Origin: Ochrobactrum sp. BTU1
GTDB lineage: Bacteria; Pseudomonadota; Alphaproteobacteria; Rhizobiales; Rhizobiaceae
NCBI GenBank assembly: GCA_018798825.1
Contig: CP076357.1
Location: forward strand, 248,001-312,000
DNA: 64,000 nucleotides
Direction: 5' to 3'
A model generated the notes under the pieces. It searched no databases and was not told the origin of the DNA. It worked only from the letters and a program-made list of their open reading frames with translations. Made by a program: the position numbers and the translations under genes. This document shows positions 19,827-29,681 of the stretch, one piece after another. How positions within the stretch are numbered: the first letter of the stretch is position 1; each line of letters opens with the position of its first letter.

Positions 19827-20186
19827 GAGACTGATCCCTGCTCGGCGAAGGAACCAATAAAAAACTCCAGTTGCTGTCACTCCTGTAACCACGGCCCAGC
19901 CGAAGCTGGAGCTTTGACTGGTGAACGGTAGGCCTGTCGTATTCATGCCGAATATTCCCGCGATCAAGGTTCCGGGGAGCAATAGCGCACTGACGACAGC
20001 CATAACTTTTAAACTTCGATTAGAGTCATCGGCAAGTTCGGAGGCGATTTCATCCTGAAGAAGGCGAGCTCGGTCGTTCACCATCAGAATCTCCCGATCT
20101 AACCGCTCTAGCCTGAGAAAAAGCCGTATAAGTACAGCGTGGGCTGAATCAGACAGTGCCCAGCCCAGTCTAGGAGCGGCGTTATA
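19803..20186 (-). pseudogene. CorA/ZntB metal transporter, C-terminal fragment
   Basis: Only about the last 120 residues of a CorA/ZntB-type Mg/Zn transporter remain. They cover the long helix (LSDSAHAVLIRLFLRLERLDREIL), the first TM and the signature loop GMNTTGLPF, then the last TM ending in FLRRAGIS. A stop at 20187-20189 closes the frame upstream, and there is no N-terminal domain. At the other end the reading runs into the IS end. Nonfunctional as it stands. Confidence 0.8.
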
Positions 20187-20655
20187 TTATTTCGGGTGAA
20201 CTGTTTTGAGAAATCCGATAGAACAGGGCTTTTCTATCGAACTTCATTTTCGATGCGGTGACGGGAGAGGAGAGCGGCCGAGATTATTAAAAAATGGTAA
20301 AATCAAGAAATTGAATTAGGCTCTATCGAGTGGAAACAGGGATGGATGCACTTGGCTGCTGCAACACATTGTTTGGTGCCTTGAAACATTTGCTGCAAGT
20401 CATGTCTCTAGAACTGAATGCCCGAAGCACAATCGTTCTTGCCAAGATATGCTGCATCGACAAGCACGCGCTGAACCGGATAGAGGTGTAATGCCGTTCC
20501 TTCGCTAGAGAAACGACTTGTGAATTTTCATCTACTATTGAGAAATAAGCCTGCTCAAGCCGTTGGACACACGTACGAACTTTGAACAGTAGCGCCAGCC
20601 GGTAACATCTGTGATAAATCTCGATATGCTCGAGATTGTGCATCTTTTAACAAAA
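20187..20655. other. Intergenic
   Basis: No gene supported. A 106-codon minus-strand frame (20323-20643) has no recognisable features. Confidence 0.35.
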
Positions 20656-21435
20656 CTAGATAGCGTGAGCGTTCATACAGCGGTCGTTGCCAGCCGGGAC
20701 GGGGATCGATAACAAGTATCCTTGCAAGTGCGTGGCGCCCGCGGATCGAGCGCGTGCCGCGTGTAACGGTGTTTCAATACCCTCGACCACAATCGCAGGC
20801 ACATAACAACTCGCGAAATTCACAATGTGTGCCAATGCATCGCGGGTACCACCGTCAGTGAAGCTGGACTGAACAAAGAACCGATCTACTTTGACAATGT
20901 CGAACTTAGCGACGGCAAGTAAGTGAGGAGATGAATAACCCGTGCCAAAATCATCAAGCGCAAATTTGCATCCAAGTTCGCGAAGATCTGTAATCGCGCG
21001 ACAGAGAACGGCAAGGTTGCTTATTTCACGTGTTTCGGTCACTTCAAGGACAAGACGTGGCGCTAAGTGCGCTCTTGCAGCGATCTGTCTATAAAGAATC
21101 TCGTATCTTTGAAGATCTTTAAAGTTATCTGCGGATAAATTGCAGCCTAGGCTTATTGATGGGTCTCGGTCCAACTCGTCAAGCACGAGCTGAAGAATAT
21201 GTCGGTCAATCAGCGGGCTTTCGCCGAAGGCTTCTAATGTTGGCATGAACATGCTCGCACCATGAGCATTTCCTTGCGCATCGTATAATCGCGCAAAACA
21301 TTCATTATATAAGATACTCTGCGAGTCTTCGACGTTAAACACTGGCTGAACCGAACGGCCGATGCGCCCCTCATTTATCGCTAGCTGTACGATCCTTATA
21401 CATTCTGGATCCAAGCAATCCACATTGCCAAACAT
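20656..21435 (-). CDS. EAL-domain protein (putative c-di-GMP phosphodiesterase)
   Basis: A 259-residue stand-alone EAL domain without membrane segment or GGDEF. Family landmarks are a modified EAL motif (NECFARL in place of EALLR, Glu kept), NLSADNF (metal Asn), LEVTET (Glu), KFALDDFGTGYSS (both Asp), FDIVKVDR (Lys), VVEGIET (Glu) and LQGYLLSIP. All key acidic and Lys residues appear kept, so hydrolysis of c-di-GMP to pGpG is plausible. The start at 21435 has AAGGGAAACGGGGC before the ATG and aligns with the start of the paralogue at 24793-25536. Confidence 0.87.
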   Translation of the reverse strand: MFGNVDCLDPECIRIVQLAINEGRIGRSVQPVFNVEDSQSILYNECFARLYDAQGNAHGASMFMPTLEAFGESPLIDRHILQLVLDELDRDPSISLGCNLSADNFKDLQRYEILYRQIAARAHLAPRLVLEVTETREISNLAVLCRAITDLRELGCKFALDDFGTGYSSPHLLAVAKFDIVKVDRFFVQSSFTDGGTRDALAHIVNFASCYVPAIVVEGIETPLHAARARSAGATHLQGYLLSIPVPAGNDRCMNAHAI

Positions 21436-23701
21436 GCCCCGTTTCCCTTTAGCAAAAGCTATTCCCTTTTTGTATTCTAACCTCACACTTATGACTTAGG
21501 AAGGTCATGTAACGGTTACTTTACGAAAGTAACGTTAAAGCCTGGAGAAAGATCATACGCATTCACAGAATTGCTTCACTTGAGGAGCAAAAGGATGGGT
21601 GCAAATCAAGCCGGTGCAACAATGCGGCAACAGGTATGACGGCAAGTGCGTTTAGCAGGCGATACGAGCAACATGAATCCACGAAGAATTAATCGCATAT
21701 GGTACGCCGCAAATCATCGACGTGCGTACAAAGATAACATCTCATTATCGAACATAGATTCTATAATTTATTGAAACAGATTGTTGGCTCTTGCCAGAGA
21801 ATTGCCGCTGTTGGAAAAGGAAGGTTCAAAAAAAACCCCGGCAGCGGGGGCTAAACCGGGGCGCGCTGGCTTGATTGTCACACCTCACCTTCGCAAAATT
21901 ATCATGGCACAAATCGTAGGAACTGCAAAGGCAGAGCCAGTACTCGGGAATTTAAACGACTTTATCAAACGCGACCGTTAAACTACGAGTTTGTTGGCGC
22001 ACTGGTAAATGAAATGCTTTGTGACAAGCAATACTTCGATCAATCAGATTGAGTTTTGAATTAACTGAATTCCGTGTCAAATAACTGTTTTTATTGGCAG
22101 AAAATGGCATAACGCCGAAGATCTGGATAAGCATCAAAGTGGCTTGTCATTAGTTCGTTCTCCGCTTTCCGATAGTTTTGATGGCAACTCTGTGACACTT
22201 TTGTGACTGAAGATCTCATCTTGGACGTAACGGTTTCATGCAACCCCGAATGCAAAGGAAATTATCATGTGACTGTTACATTGAGAATTTTGAGCTCTTA
22301 CCGCTTCCTAACTCCACGCAATTCTGGAATATTATATTCAAGCGAGAACAGTCGGACCCCAAAGCCGACTTACGCCAGCCGTGTATACCCCGTACCAATA
22401 CCCACCGCACGGCTGGCGGCTTTCTCGCTTCAGCGACAAACTCGTAATCGGTTCAAGAATGCAGTTTCGTACTCATCTTTTAAGTGCAAAATTAGTGTTT
22501 GTATTCAGTGAGAAGAGGGTAAGGAACGGACAAGTGCGCGGCACCTTTTCAAGCGATGCTCAATGCTTACTCGAAGACTATATCAATCCGAACGTCTGAG
22601 ATCGCTCGCGTCCGGCTCGATATTCATTTGTCAGCACATCAAATGCACGCTTCAGAAAACCGGCCGTTCCATGCGTCGGTCGGGTAATCTTGCGGAACCA
22701 ACGTTGATATAAAGCCTTACCTTGCAAACGCTCAGAGTATGATGATCCGACAGCGGAGGTAGCGCATTATCGCGCCAAACATTGATTAAAGGAAGTTTTG
22801 TCCGGACCGCACACTATGAAAAAATTTGCCTGCCTCTCAACCACTCTTCAAACACATACAGTTGTGAAAGAAACAGAAATAATTGAGGTCAGCTTTTCAG
22901 CTTCGGGCGACTATAGTCGTGATCTTTCATTAATTTATCCATTCGCAGCACATTTGGTTTCTAGAACCTCCAGGCCTGAGTTCTCTAGTGTTGCTGCAAT
23001 CATTCGTCTCCACATGAACATAGACAAGCTCATGACGCTTCACATCTATTGAAACATAAGGCGCATCCAAACTAGATTGCTCAATAGCAGTATCCTTCTC
23101 GAATAAAATCATCTCTTTGTGCGATCAAGATCCGCGATCCAGGATCTGTGATGTATATTCAAAGATCGAAAGGCGATACGATATGGAATTAACAGTTACG
23201 TAAGGTTGTATTCCTCTTTTAAAGTGTGCGCTAATACTCACGCGAGTGTCCGCGCGCGTCGCGCCGGGCTAGGGGAGGATTTAGGGGATTCTGTATGGTT
23301 TCTACGATCGACGATTTGGGATATGTTTAAAACTCTCTCATCGAAGTTCTCGAGCTTCGACAGTTCAACCTTTGAGTTTCAGATGAACCGGATTCTTTAG
23401 CGCCCTCGTCGGCGATCTTTGTAAGGCCCGGGAAAATTCCACAATTGTTGGGTATTGCCAATATTGGGGCAGGGGGAAGACTTGTTAAAATCTATTGAGA
23501 CAAAAGTCGGCCGTGTCCCAATCTCATGCGCGTGCAATCTTATAGTAAATTCCTCACTATTTCGGTTGATCGCGTTCTGTTTTGCCTCTCGCTTGTTTGC
23601 AGGCTAATCACAACCGTTGTTAACGCCTTCGATAGTGGCAGTATTTGCTCTCGGTGGTTCTCAAAACGGAACGCTGACTAATACACACTGTAGGGTGAGT
23701 C
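21436..23701. other. 2.3 kb without a recognisable gene
   Basis: Several short open frames occur, but none has a family feature or consistent ribosome binding site. A folded element at 22340-22430 is described separately. The stretch may be debris of lost genes: it ends in an autotransporter scrap. Confidence 0.45.
22340..22430. ncRNA. Possible three-way-junction structured RNA/DNA element
   Basis: Three nested perfect stems are read directly. The outer stem is AAGCGAGAA (22340-22348) with TTCTCGCTT (22422-22430). Hairpin 1 is AGTCGG (22350-22355) with CCGACT (22365-22370). Hairpin 2 is CGCCAGCCGTG (22373-22383) with CACGGCTGGCG (22408-22418). Joining segments are only one to three bases. 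An alternative pairing AAAGCCG (22361-22367) with CGGCTTT (22417-22423) would compete. No known family was recognised, and strand and expression are unknown. Confidence 0.5.
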
Positions 23702-23779
23702 ATGTTCAATACGGGCATCAAGAACTTTCGCGACAGCTATTCAATCAAGGGGACTGTTGGCTTCCGAATGAAGTGGTGA
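23702..23779 (+). pseudogene. Autotransporter barrel C-terminal scrap
   Basis: Twenty-five codons (FNTGIKNFRDSYSIKG, ending VGFRMKW then TGA) match the final two strands of an autotransporter beta-barrel, including the terminal aromatic residue and natural stop. It is preceded by a one-base frameshift (GTGAGTC in place of the expected GGTGAGGTC-like codons). The rest of the gene is gone. Confidence 0.7.
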
Positions 23780-24004
23780 TGCCAATTCTGGAACAGCGGT
23801 AAGGTAAACTTGGAGCCAAATAAATTGTCTTTGGCAAGAATAGAATGTTGGCCGGTGAGAAGAGAAAGTCGTCTATTCGATGGTCGAAGGCGATCTGGTT
23901 AATGGTTTGGGTCCAGGAAAAATTATTGAAAGGCTTTGAATGAGATCGCGGCAGCGAGACCTTTCGAAGCCAGAAAATATATGCACAAGCAAACGGGGAT
24001 AAAA

Positions 24005-24472
24005 ATGCCGCATTCGACTTCAATTAAAGCCACGAAGAATATTAGAATTGTAAAATTCGGTATCTATCCGTTGTTGTTATCAACGATGGCGCTGGTATCT
24101 ACAGCAATTCCAGGTTTTGCAGCCTGTGTATCCTCTGGCCCTGGATCATACTTGTGCTCTGGAGTTGAGACAACAGGTCAGACAGTCGGCGGTCTTTCCA
24201 CTGATACCATTGTGAGTTTTGCGCCTGGGTCGTCGATTGCCTCGACCGACAATTTAGGTCTGCAGGTTAGGGGAGCAAACATTACCTACTCTGATCTGTC
24301 CGACACAGAGATTGGAAGTGGCTATGCAGGGTTGAATTTTAATTCAGGTGACACTGCCAATATCACGATCAATGGCGTTGTTTCCGCGGAGCAAGCGCTA
24401 GAGGTTTCAAGCTCATCTGGGGGACGGATTACTATTGTCAATAGGGGTACGATAGAAGGACATACCATATGA
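24005..24472 (+). pseudogene. Autotransporter N-terminal fragment or truncated secreted protein
   Basis: A 155-residue protein. A long basic signal peptide (residues 1-39, cleavage near PGFA) is followed by a beta-helix style passenger rich in Gly, Ser and Thr (TTGQTVGGLSTDTIVSF; GDTANITINGVVS; GGRITIVNRGTIEG) that stops abruptly without any barrel. The ribosome binding site ACGGGGA supports translation. It lies 225 bases after a barrel scrap of a different copy. Most likely the front end of a deleted autotransporter; a short secreted protein in its own right is possible. Confidence 0.65.
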
Positions 24473-24792
24473 GTATTGAATACGCATCATCACTCCCAAA
24501 TGAAAGAGTACTGATGAATATTCGATGAGAGAGTGCATAGCAATGGTCTCAAGTCTATAAAATAGCGTGAAGGTAACCGTACTTGCTCATAAAAACTAGA
24601 ATAAAGAATTCATACTTCCAAGCACAGATCGTCAGGTAAGACTTTTGAGTTGCGGAGTGCTAATCTCACGCAAACAGCCCACCGACAAGTAATGCCAGTT
24701 ATGTTGAAAAAATCATACCAAGAAAAAAGCGGACTGATCTTTCCGTCATTCATAGGCAGTTTTATATTTTAATCCTTTTCATGATAATGAAA
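24473..24792. other. Intergenic
   Basis: AT-rich, no barrel sequence follows the passenger fragment, and nothing else is recognisable. Confidence 0.35.
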
Positions 24793-25536
24793 TTAGTGGA
24801 GCCACTGTGGCTCGCTCACTCCGACATTTTGAATATGCGTAGCGCCGGCGATCGCCACACAACGTTCTTGCGTTGGTGTTTCAATTCCCTCCACAACTAT
24901 CGTTTCGACATGGTGCTTGGCAAGCGCTATAACTTTGGCGAGTTCCATGGTTTCAGAAAGTGAAGGAGCTTTTGGATTTATGAAAAATGCATCAATTTTG
25001 ACGATGTCGAAATGGGCCAATTGCATAAAATTGAAGCTATTTTTTGCAGAAAATCCTTTTAGAGCTAATTTGCAACCCAGTGCTTTAAGCTCTCGTAATG
25101 CACGACTAAGCAAAGCTAAATCCGTCTCAGAATCGGTTTGGTTAATTTCGAGGACAAGCCCTGTCGCTAATTTGAACCGCAACACAATTTGTTCACGTAA
25201 CAATTCATAAGCTTCGTAGTCAGCGAAATTGTCAATTGACACGTTACATCCCAAAAGGGACGGCGCACTGAGTTCCAATCCGTCAAGTGTCAACTTTAAG
25301 ATGTGGCGGTCGACAAGGGGACTCTCACCAAGTGCTTCCAGCGCGGGCATAAATTCCGGACCATCATGGACGTTACCGCTTTCCGTCCACAACCGAGGAA
25401 CACACTCGCTATAAAGCAATTGGTGTGAAGAAACGCCGACAATCGGTTTCGCCACATAGGCTAGGCGATTTGCGCGGATCGCATCTGCTGCAATATTGAT
25501 GAATTCCATGTCGAGACAATCAATATGGTCAAACAT
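24793..25536 (-). CDS. Degenerate EAL-domain protein
   Basis: A 247-residue paralogue of the EAL protein at 20656 with the same N-terminus (MFDHIDCLD versus MFGNVDCLD). Catalytic motifs are eroded: DDFGTG is replaced by LKGFSAKN, LEVTET by LEINQT, and the QGY tail is absent (HIQNVGVSE). The signature Glu in SECVPRL, NVSIDNF, FDIVKID and VVEGIET survive. Without the DD pair it should not hydrolyse c-di-GMP, so it may be a binding or protein-interaction module. AGGAGG precedes the ATG, so it is likely still expressed. Confidence 0.82.
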   Translation of the reverse strand: MFDHIDCLDMEFINIAADAIRANRLAYVAKPIVGVSSHQLLYSECVPRLWTESGNVHDGPEFMPALEALGESPLVDRHILKLTLDGLELSAPSLLGCNVSIDNFADYEAYELLREQIVLRFKLATGLVLEINQTDSETDLALLSRALRELKALGCKLALKGFSAKNSFNFMQLAHFDIVKIDAFFINPKAPSLSETMELAKVIALAKHHVETIVVEGIETPTQERCVAIAGATHIQNVGVSEPQWLH

Positions 25537-25585
25537 GCCATTCCTCCTGAAGACAGATATTCCTCAGTGCCACTTAGGGCAGCTC

Positions 25586-26746
25586 TTAATTATCTTTTAC
25601 CCGGTTTTTCTCCCACAGACCTATGACGAAGAGAATTCCTGTTGTAATCCATCCAAGTGTTAGAAGTTGCGCGTCCTTGCCAAGGGCTGCGACGGCTACC
25701 AGCATAACAACGCCTGCGACGTGCGACAACGGTATACGACCGTAAACCACGAGTTTGTAAATTGCGCTCCCCAATAAATAGATTACCGGACCGATTGCGA
25801 TTACCATGATTTGCGCAGATGATGCGAGCTCGGAAGGATGTTCCATAGCAAGGTCATTGCCAACAGCGCTAACGATAATTCCAAAAATCAAAAGTGCATG
25901 GATATAGTGATAGTTTGCTCCTACTTTACCGGGATTGTCAGATTGTGTAATTCGCATCGTCGCATCTTTGCTCGATGTTGCAAAGTAGAGCCACCACATC
26001 GCGATTGTGCCCAAGAACGTCGCAAGCATCGCTGATAATTCTGCGCTGTTCCATACCTCAGTCCCTGCAAGAGTGGCACCGGTAGCGAGCAGGCTCTCGC
26101 CAAATGCCACAATTACGAATAGCTGGCATCGCTCGGCTAAGTGTCCGCCTTCAATTGTCCACTCGCTTGCGCGTGATCTTCCAAGGCCCGGAAGAGCGAA
26201 ACCGAACATTGGGGAGACATATTCACAGATGGCTGCAATGACCCACAGAACCAGTCGTAGCTCATGTTCAGCAAAAGCTCCACCAATCCAGAAACATCCA
26301 GAGATACAGAGCCACCCGAGCATCCGACGATAGTTCGCCGAAAGGGGGTGATCACTTCCGAGCTGCCAAGCGATAAACAGGGTACGTCCAACCTGCATGG
26401 CCACGTAACAACCTGCAAAAACAACCCCGCGATTTCCGAATGCCTCAGGAATCGAGGCCGCCATAACAAGCGCTAATCCCATACTCGCAAAGAGAACGAA
26501 ACGCATTTGTGGGCGTTCGGGATTAAACCAGTTGGTAACCCAGCATGTATATTGCCATCCCAACCAAACTGCGAACCAAAGCACCAATGTCTCAGTCGCG
26601 CCCCACAGTGTAAGATGGTGCAGGAGCGTATGACTGAGCTGGGTGACAGCAAAAACATATACAAGATCGAAGAAAAGTTCTTCGTTTGCTACATGGGCGT
26701 GATGCCCATCGCGGATGCGCAACAGTGAATGGAGGGTTCTAGCCAT
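25586..26746 (-). CDS. ltrA: Low temperature requirement protein A (LtrA) family
   Basis: A 386-residue multi-spanning membrane protein with about ten to twelve hydrophobic helices. The family signature near the N-terminus, NEELFFDLVYVFAVTQL, is intact, as is WLGWQYTCWVTNWF and the central ERCQLFVIVAFGESLLATG. LtrA was named for a Listeria locus needed at low temperature; molecular activity is unknown. It is followed in the opposite direction of reading by the EAL gene, 49 bases away, and preceded on the same strand by a small membrane protein gene. Confidence 0.9.
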   Translation of the reverse strand: MARTLHSLLRIRDGHHAHVANEELFFDLVYVFAVTQLSHTLLHHLTLWGATETLVLWFAVWLGWQYTCWVTNWFNPERPQMRFVLFASMGLALVMAASIPEAFGNRGVVFAGCYVAMQVGRTLFIAWQLGSDHPLSANYRRMLGWLCISGCFWIGGAFAEHELRLVLWVIAAICEYVSPMFGFALPGLGRSRASEWTIEGGHLAERCQLFVIVAFGESLLATGATLAGTEVWNSAELSAMLATFLGTIAMWWLYFATSSKDATMRITQSDNPGKVGANYHYIHALLIFGIIVSAVGNDLAMEHPSELASSAQIMVIAIGPVIYLLGSAIYKLVVYGRIPLSHVAGVVMLVAVAALGKDAQLLTLGWITTGILFVIGLWEKNRVKDN

Positions 26747-26755
26747 GAATAATAC

Positions 26756-27022
26756 TCAGCGTGCATAGCGCGAGATGATGAATGCAGCCAAAACTGCGGG
26801 TACCAGAAATACGATAATGAGGATAGGCAGCTCTTCTTTGACAGAATATCCAGCTTTCTCGACGCCCACCCACAAGTTCGTGATAGCGATGATCGCCCAG
26901 ACGGGTATGAAAAGTTTCGCGACTGTAGCGAAGTCGGGCGTGCTTCCACCCCACAGTTTTCCAAACAATAAGAACAGGCCGAGAAGGACGACCCCACCAA
27001 ATATGACTAAGACTACATGCAT
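26756..27022 (-). CDS. Small integral membrane protein
   Basis: An 88-residue protein with two or three hydrophobic helices (VVLVIFGGVVLLGLFLLFG; LFIPVWAIIAITNLWVGV; LPILIIVFLVPAVLAAFII). GGGAGCG lies six bases upstream of the ATG. The gap to ltrA is only nine bases, so the two are probably co-transcribed and could form a membrane complex. No named family was recognised. Confidence 0.75.
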   Translation of the reverse strand: MHVVLVIFGGVVLLGLFLLFGKLWGGSTPDFATVAKLFIPVWAIIAITNLWVGVEKAGYSVKEELPILIIVFLVPAVLAAFIISRYAR

Positions 27023-27169
27023 ATGCGCTCCCTATTTCTAAATGAGTGCTTTACATCGATCCCCGGGAGATCAGATTACGGAAGGACCGAAGGAAAGCTG
27101 CTATTGTTTCCCGAGATGACTAAAGAATACATCTCGAATTAAGTAAGTAGCAAGGCATTACGTCGTGGT

Positions 27170-27930
27170 TTAGCCGCCATTAACAAGGATTGTTTGGCCA
27201 GTCGTCCACCAATCGTCGGAAACCAATAAGCGAATCCATGGAACAATATGCTTGATGTCTGTCAGACCGGTCTTGGAAAAGCCGGATAGTGCCACTACTG
27301 CTTTATGGTAAGCCTGCGCATCTGCACCTCCGGCTGGGTAGAAGAAGGGCGTTCCATTGGGCCTGGGCCAATGGCTGTAACCGAGGTGCCTCGTTCACCA
27401 AACTCCTTTGAAGCTGCGCGGGTGAAGTGTTCGACTGGCGCCTTTGTTCCAGCATAGCTCGAATAAAATGGGGTGTACGCACCAAGCAAAGACGTTCCAA
27501 GCGTACAAATCTTGCCGTTGTCATTGAGATGTTTACCGGCTTCCTTGATGAAAAAGAATGCTGCTTTAGAATTGACGTCGGTCATTTCGTCGTTTTCGGC
27601 TTCCGAAATATCAGCCATCGGCTTCTTCAGAACTTTTCCAACGGTGTTGATTGCAATAACAGGCTTTCCCAAAGCGGCCGCATCGTCTGCAAAAAGTTTT
27701 TCAACCGCTCCTGCCGTTATCAAGTTTGCCTGAAATGCCACTGCCTCAGCGCCAGCTGCTTTCACGGCAGCGACGGTCTCTTCCGCCTCTGCCTTACTTG
27801 CGGCACTGTTGTAGTGAATTGCGATTGCTCTCGCGCCATGTGTTGCGAGATCTCTAGCGATGAGGCCACCGAGATTTTTGCCGCCACCAGCAATAATTGC
27901 CGTTTTGCCTTTAATAGAATGATTAGCCAT
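27170..27930 (-). pseudogene. SDR-family oxidoreductase, one-base frameshift
   Basis: Short-chain dehydrogenase with a Rossmann start (AIIAGGGKNLGGLIARDLA), active Tyr/Lys in YSSYAGTKAPVEHF and the PG motif (GPGPME). The intact frame runs to 27295, but its last 15 codons are out of phase. One base is missing near 27350 (ATGGAACG where ATGGA-x-ACG is expected). In the other frame the coding continues PFFYPAGGADAQAYH, then SGFSKTGLTDIKHIVPW, and ends TGQTILVNGG then TAA at 27170, a normal SDR C-terminus. So the gene is one base from being whole. Start at MANHSIKGK. Substrate unknown. Confidence 0.82.
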
Positions 27931-28574
27931 TGGGCACCGTCCATCAGAGTTAGTCCGCGAAAGTGGAACTCTTGGGTAGAACACTAGAGTTGCTTAGGAC
28001 GACCCATTGTTGGGAGGTTACAAGACGTTAAAGGCGGATAAAATGGCGCGAGACTGAACGAAAAAACAGTGACATTGGGCATTTTGGCGTAGTGAGCGTT
28101 AGAAAGTGCCTGCAATCCGCTGTTCACACAACTAGGCCCTGCTCAGTGAGGAACTTGTTCTTGTCTGCAATTGAAAAACGCCTTGGGCGCCTTGATGATG
28201 AGGTGTTGCGGTGTATACGTAATTTCGTTCCGTAATGAAGCAATCCCATGAGGTGTGCGGGATCATCTTTCTCGCTATTGAAGGCACGATAGTTTTTCTG
28301 AGCGCACATTAAATCGTAGGCAAAAAACAAAGTCACCTTATCATCGGCCTCTGATCGGGATATCTGAGCATATATCTTGTGGAAAAGCAGCCGTTAAATT
28401 CATCTGTAACGGTTAAAACGCGTTGTAGAATTCACAGAGTATTCCTCATAGTTTAAGTGTTTTAACGGAAGTGAATGAACTGACCTGTGCCGAACCAAAA
28501 AAATGCCAGTAATTCATCTGGAATTTGAGTGGGTCGTCGAAGAGCGGCTCTTTGACACTTAGAGGCTTTAATAC
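27931..28574. other. Intergenic
   Basis: Divergent gap between the SDR gene and the membrane regulator gene. A 70-codon minus frame at 28124-28336 has no convincing homology and was not called. Confidence 0.35.
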
Positions 28575-29681
28575 ATGGTGAACTCGGCCCTAGAGTGGTC
28601 CGTACCGATGCTATTACTAATTTGCGGTGCATCACTTGTAATTGCCGCGAGGATAAATTTTACAAGCGCTAAATGGGGATATGGTCTTTGCCTTCTAGGC
28701 GTTGGCTATTGGCTAATGTTGTTTCGAACCGACGCATTCTCCATATACAAGCCTATATTCGAAGATGCGTTCATAATTGCGGGAGTTGCGGCCTGCTGCC
28801 ACGCATTTTATGAGCGATTTGATCTAAAGGTCAGCTACAAGTTCACATACATCACCGCAACTGCAGCTGTAATATTGGCGTCATTGTCGTTGATCTTCTA
28901 TAAAAACGTTAGGCTAGAAAGTTTAGCGATAATGGTTAGCGTTGCTTTACTGCTCGCGGATTGTATTTGGAGGATCAGAAATATAAAACTTAGGCACTCC
29001 GACTTTGTATTGTGCCTAGTCTTCTGTATTGTGATTGCTGCGATGCTTGCTCAAGCGGTCGCTTATATATTTGTGCACGATTTACCGCCGATTGTCGGTC
29101 TATGGAGTGAATCTATCTGGGGTGTGCTCCTGCAGTATACCGCGCTCTTCAGTGCTGTGATGCTCGTAATAGCTGTTTTGTTGGCAGCAAATCTCGATTT
29201 GATGTCACGACGGAACGATAAGGAGATGGCTGACCAGCATGTGTATGCGTTTCAATCAGATGCTAACGGTTCTGCAGGGGCTAATGTCGACTTACTTCGG
29301 CCGAATGGTTTGAAGCAGCGGAGAGTGTGCTCATTAGAAGATATTCTAACAGACGATGGACTCAGGATCCAAATCGCGATCACCCTTACGAGGATATCTC
29401 AATCCAAGCGATTTTCTTCGTCGCCAAGGCAAAAGGAGTTTCTTAACTATATTGTTGAGGAAACACTAATGAAACGGGCTGATCGGATTAAGGAATATAC
29501 GATTGCCCTCGATGTCTATGGGCGTAAGGTTGATAACGATCTGATGGGCGATTCAGTGGTTAGGACGGCGGCTAATCGCTTAAGGTTGAACCTCGATGCG
29601 TACTTCAAGGAAGAAGGCCAATGGGATCCTGTGCATATCACTGTCCCGAAAGGTGGATATACGCCTCAGTTTTGGCTCTGA
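28575..29681 (+). CDS. Polytopic membrane protein fused to regulator-type domain
   Basis: A 368-residue protein. Residues about 1-215 form six or seven TM helices, ending in LLAANLDLMSRRNDKEMA, the style of membrane sensor usually found in front of GGDEF domains in rhizobia. Residues about 263-368 carry the same domain as the proteins at 12063 and 30215: PRQKEFLNYIVEETLMKRAD, IKEYTIALDVYGRK, DSVVRTAANRLRL and VHITVPKGGYTPQF. If that domain binds DNA this is a one-component membrane receptor-regulator with the output at the C-terminus. The ribosome binding site AGAGG lies upstream. Ligand and targets are unknown. Confidence 0.75.
   Translation: MVNSALEWSVPMLLLICGASLVIAARINFTSAKWGYGLCLLGVGYWLMLFRTDAFSIYKPIFEDAFIIAGVAACCHAFYERFDLKVSYKFTYITATAAVILASLSLIFYKNVRLESLAIMVSVALLLADCIWRIRNIKLRHSDFVLCLVFCIVIAAMLAQAVAYIFVHDLPPIVGLWSESIWGVLLQYTALFSAVMLVIAVLLAANLDLMSRRNDKEMADQHVYAFQSDANGSAGANVDLLRPNGLKQRRVCSLEDILTDDGLRIQIAITLTRISQSKRFSSSPRQKEFLNYIVEETLMKRADRIKEYTIALDVYGRKVDNDLMGDSVVRTAANRLRLNLDAYFKEEGQWDPVHITVPKGGYTPQFWL

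Noticed and set aside
21781..21981. 66-codon frame with a GC-rich palindromic stretch near 21835
   Set aside because: Composition switches abruptly and no homologous pattern is visible; at most debris.
22203..22511. 102-codon frame across the three-way-junction element
   Set aside because: Its codons run through all three stems, and the structure explains the sequence better than coding.
22798..23052. 84-codon frame
   Set aside because: No domain, signal or neighbour support.
28124..28336. Minus-strand 70-codon frame ending RRPRRFSIADKNKF
   Set aside because: Faint resemblance to a transposase N-terminus but too short and unsupported to call.
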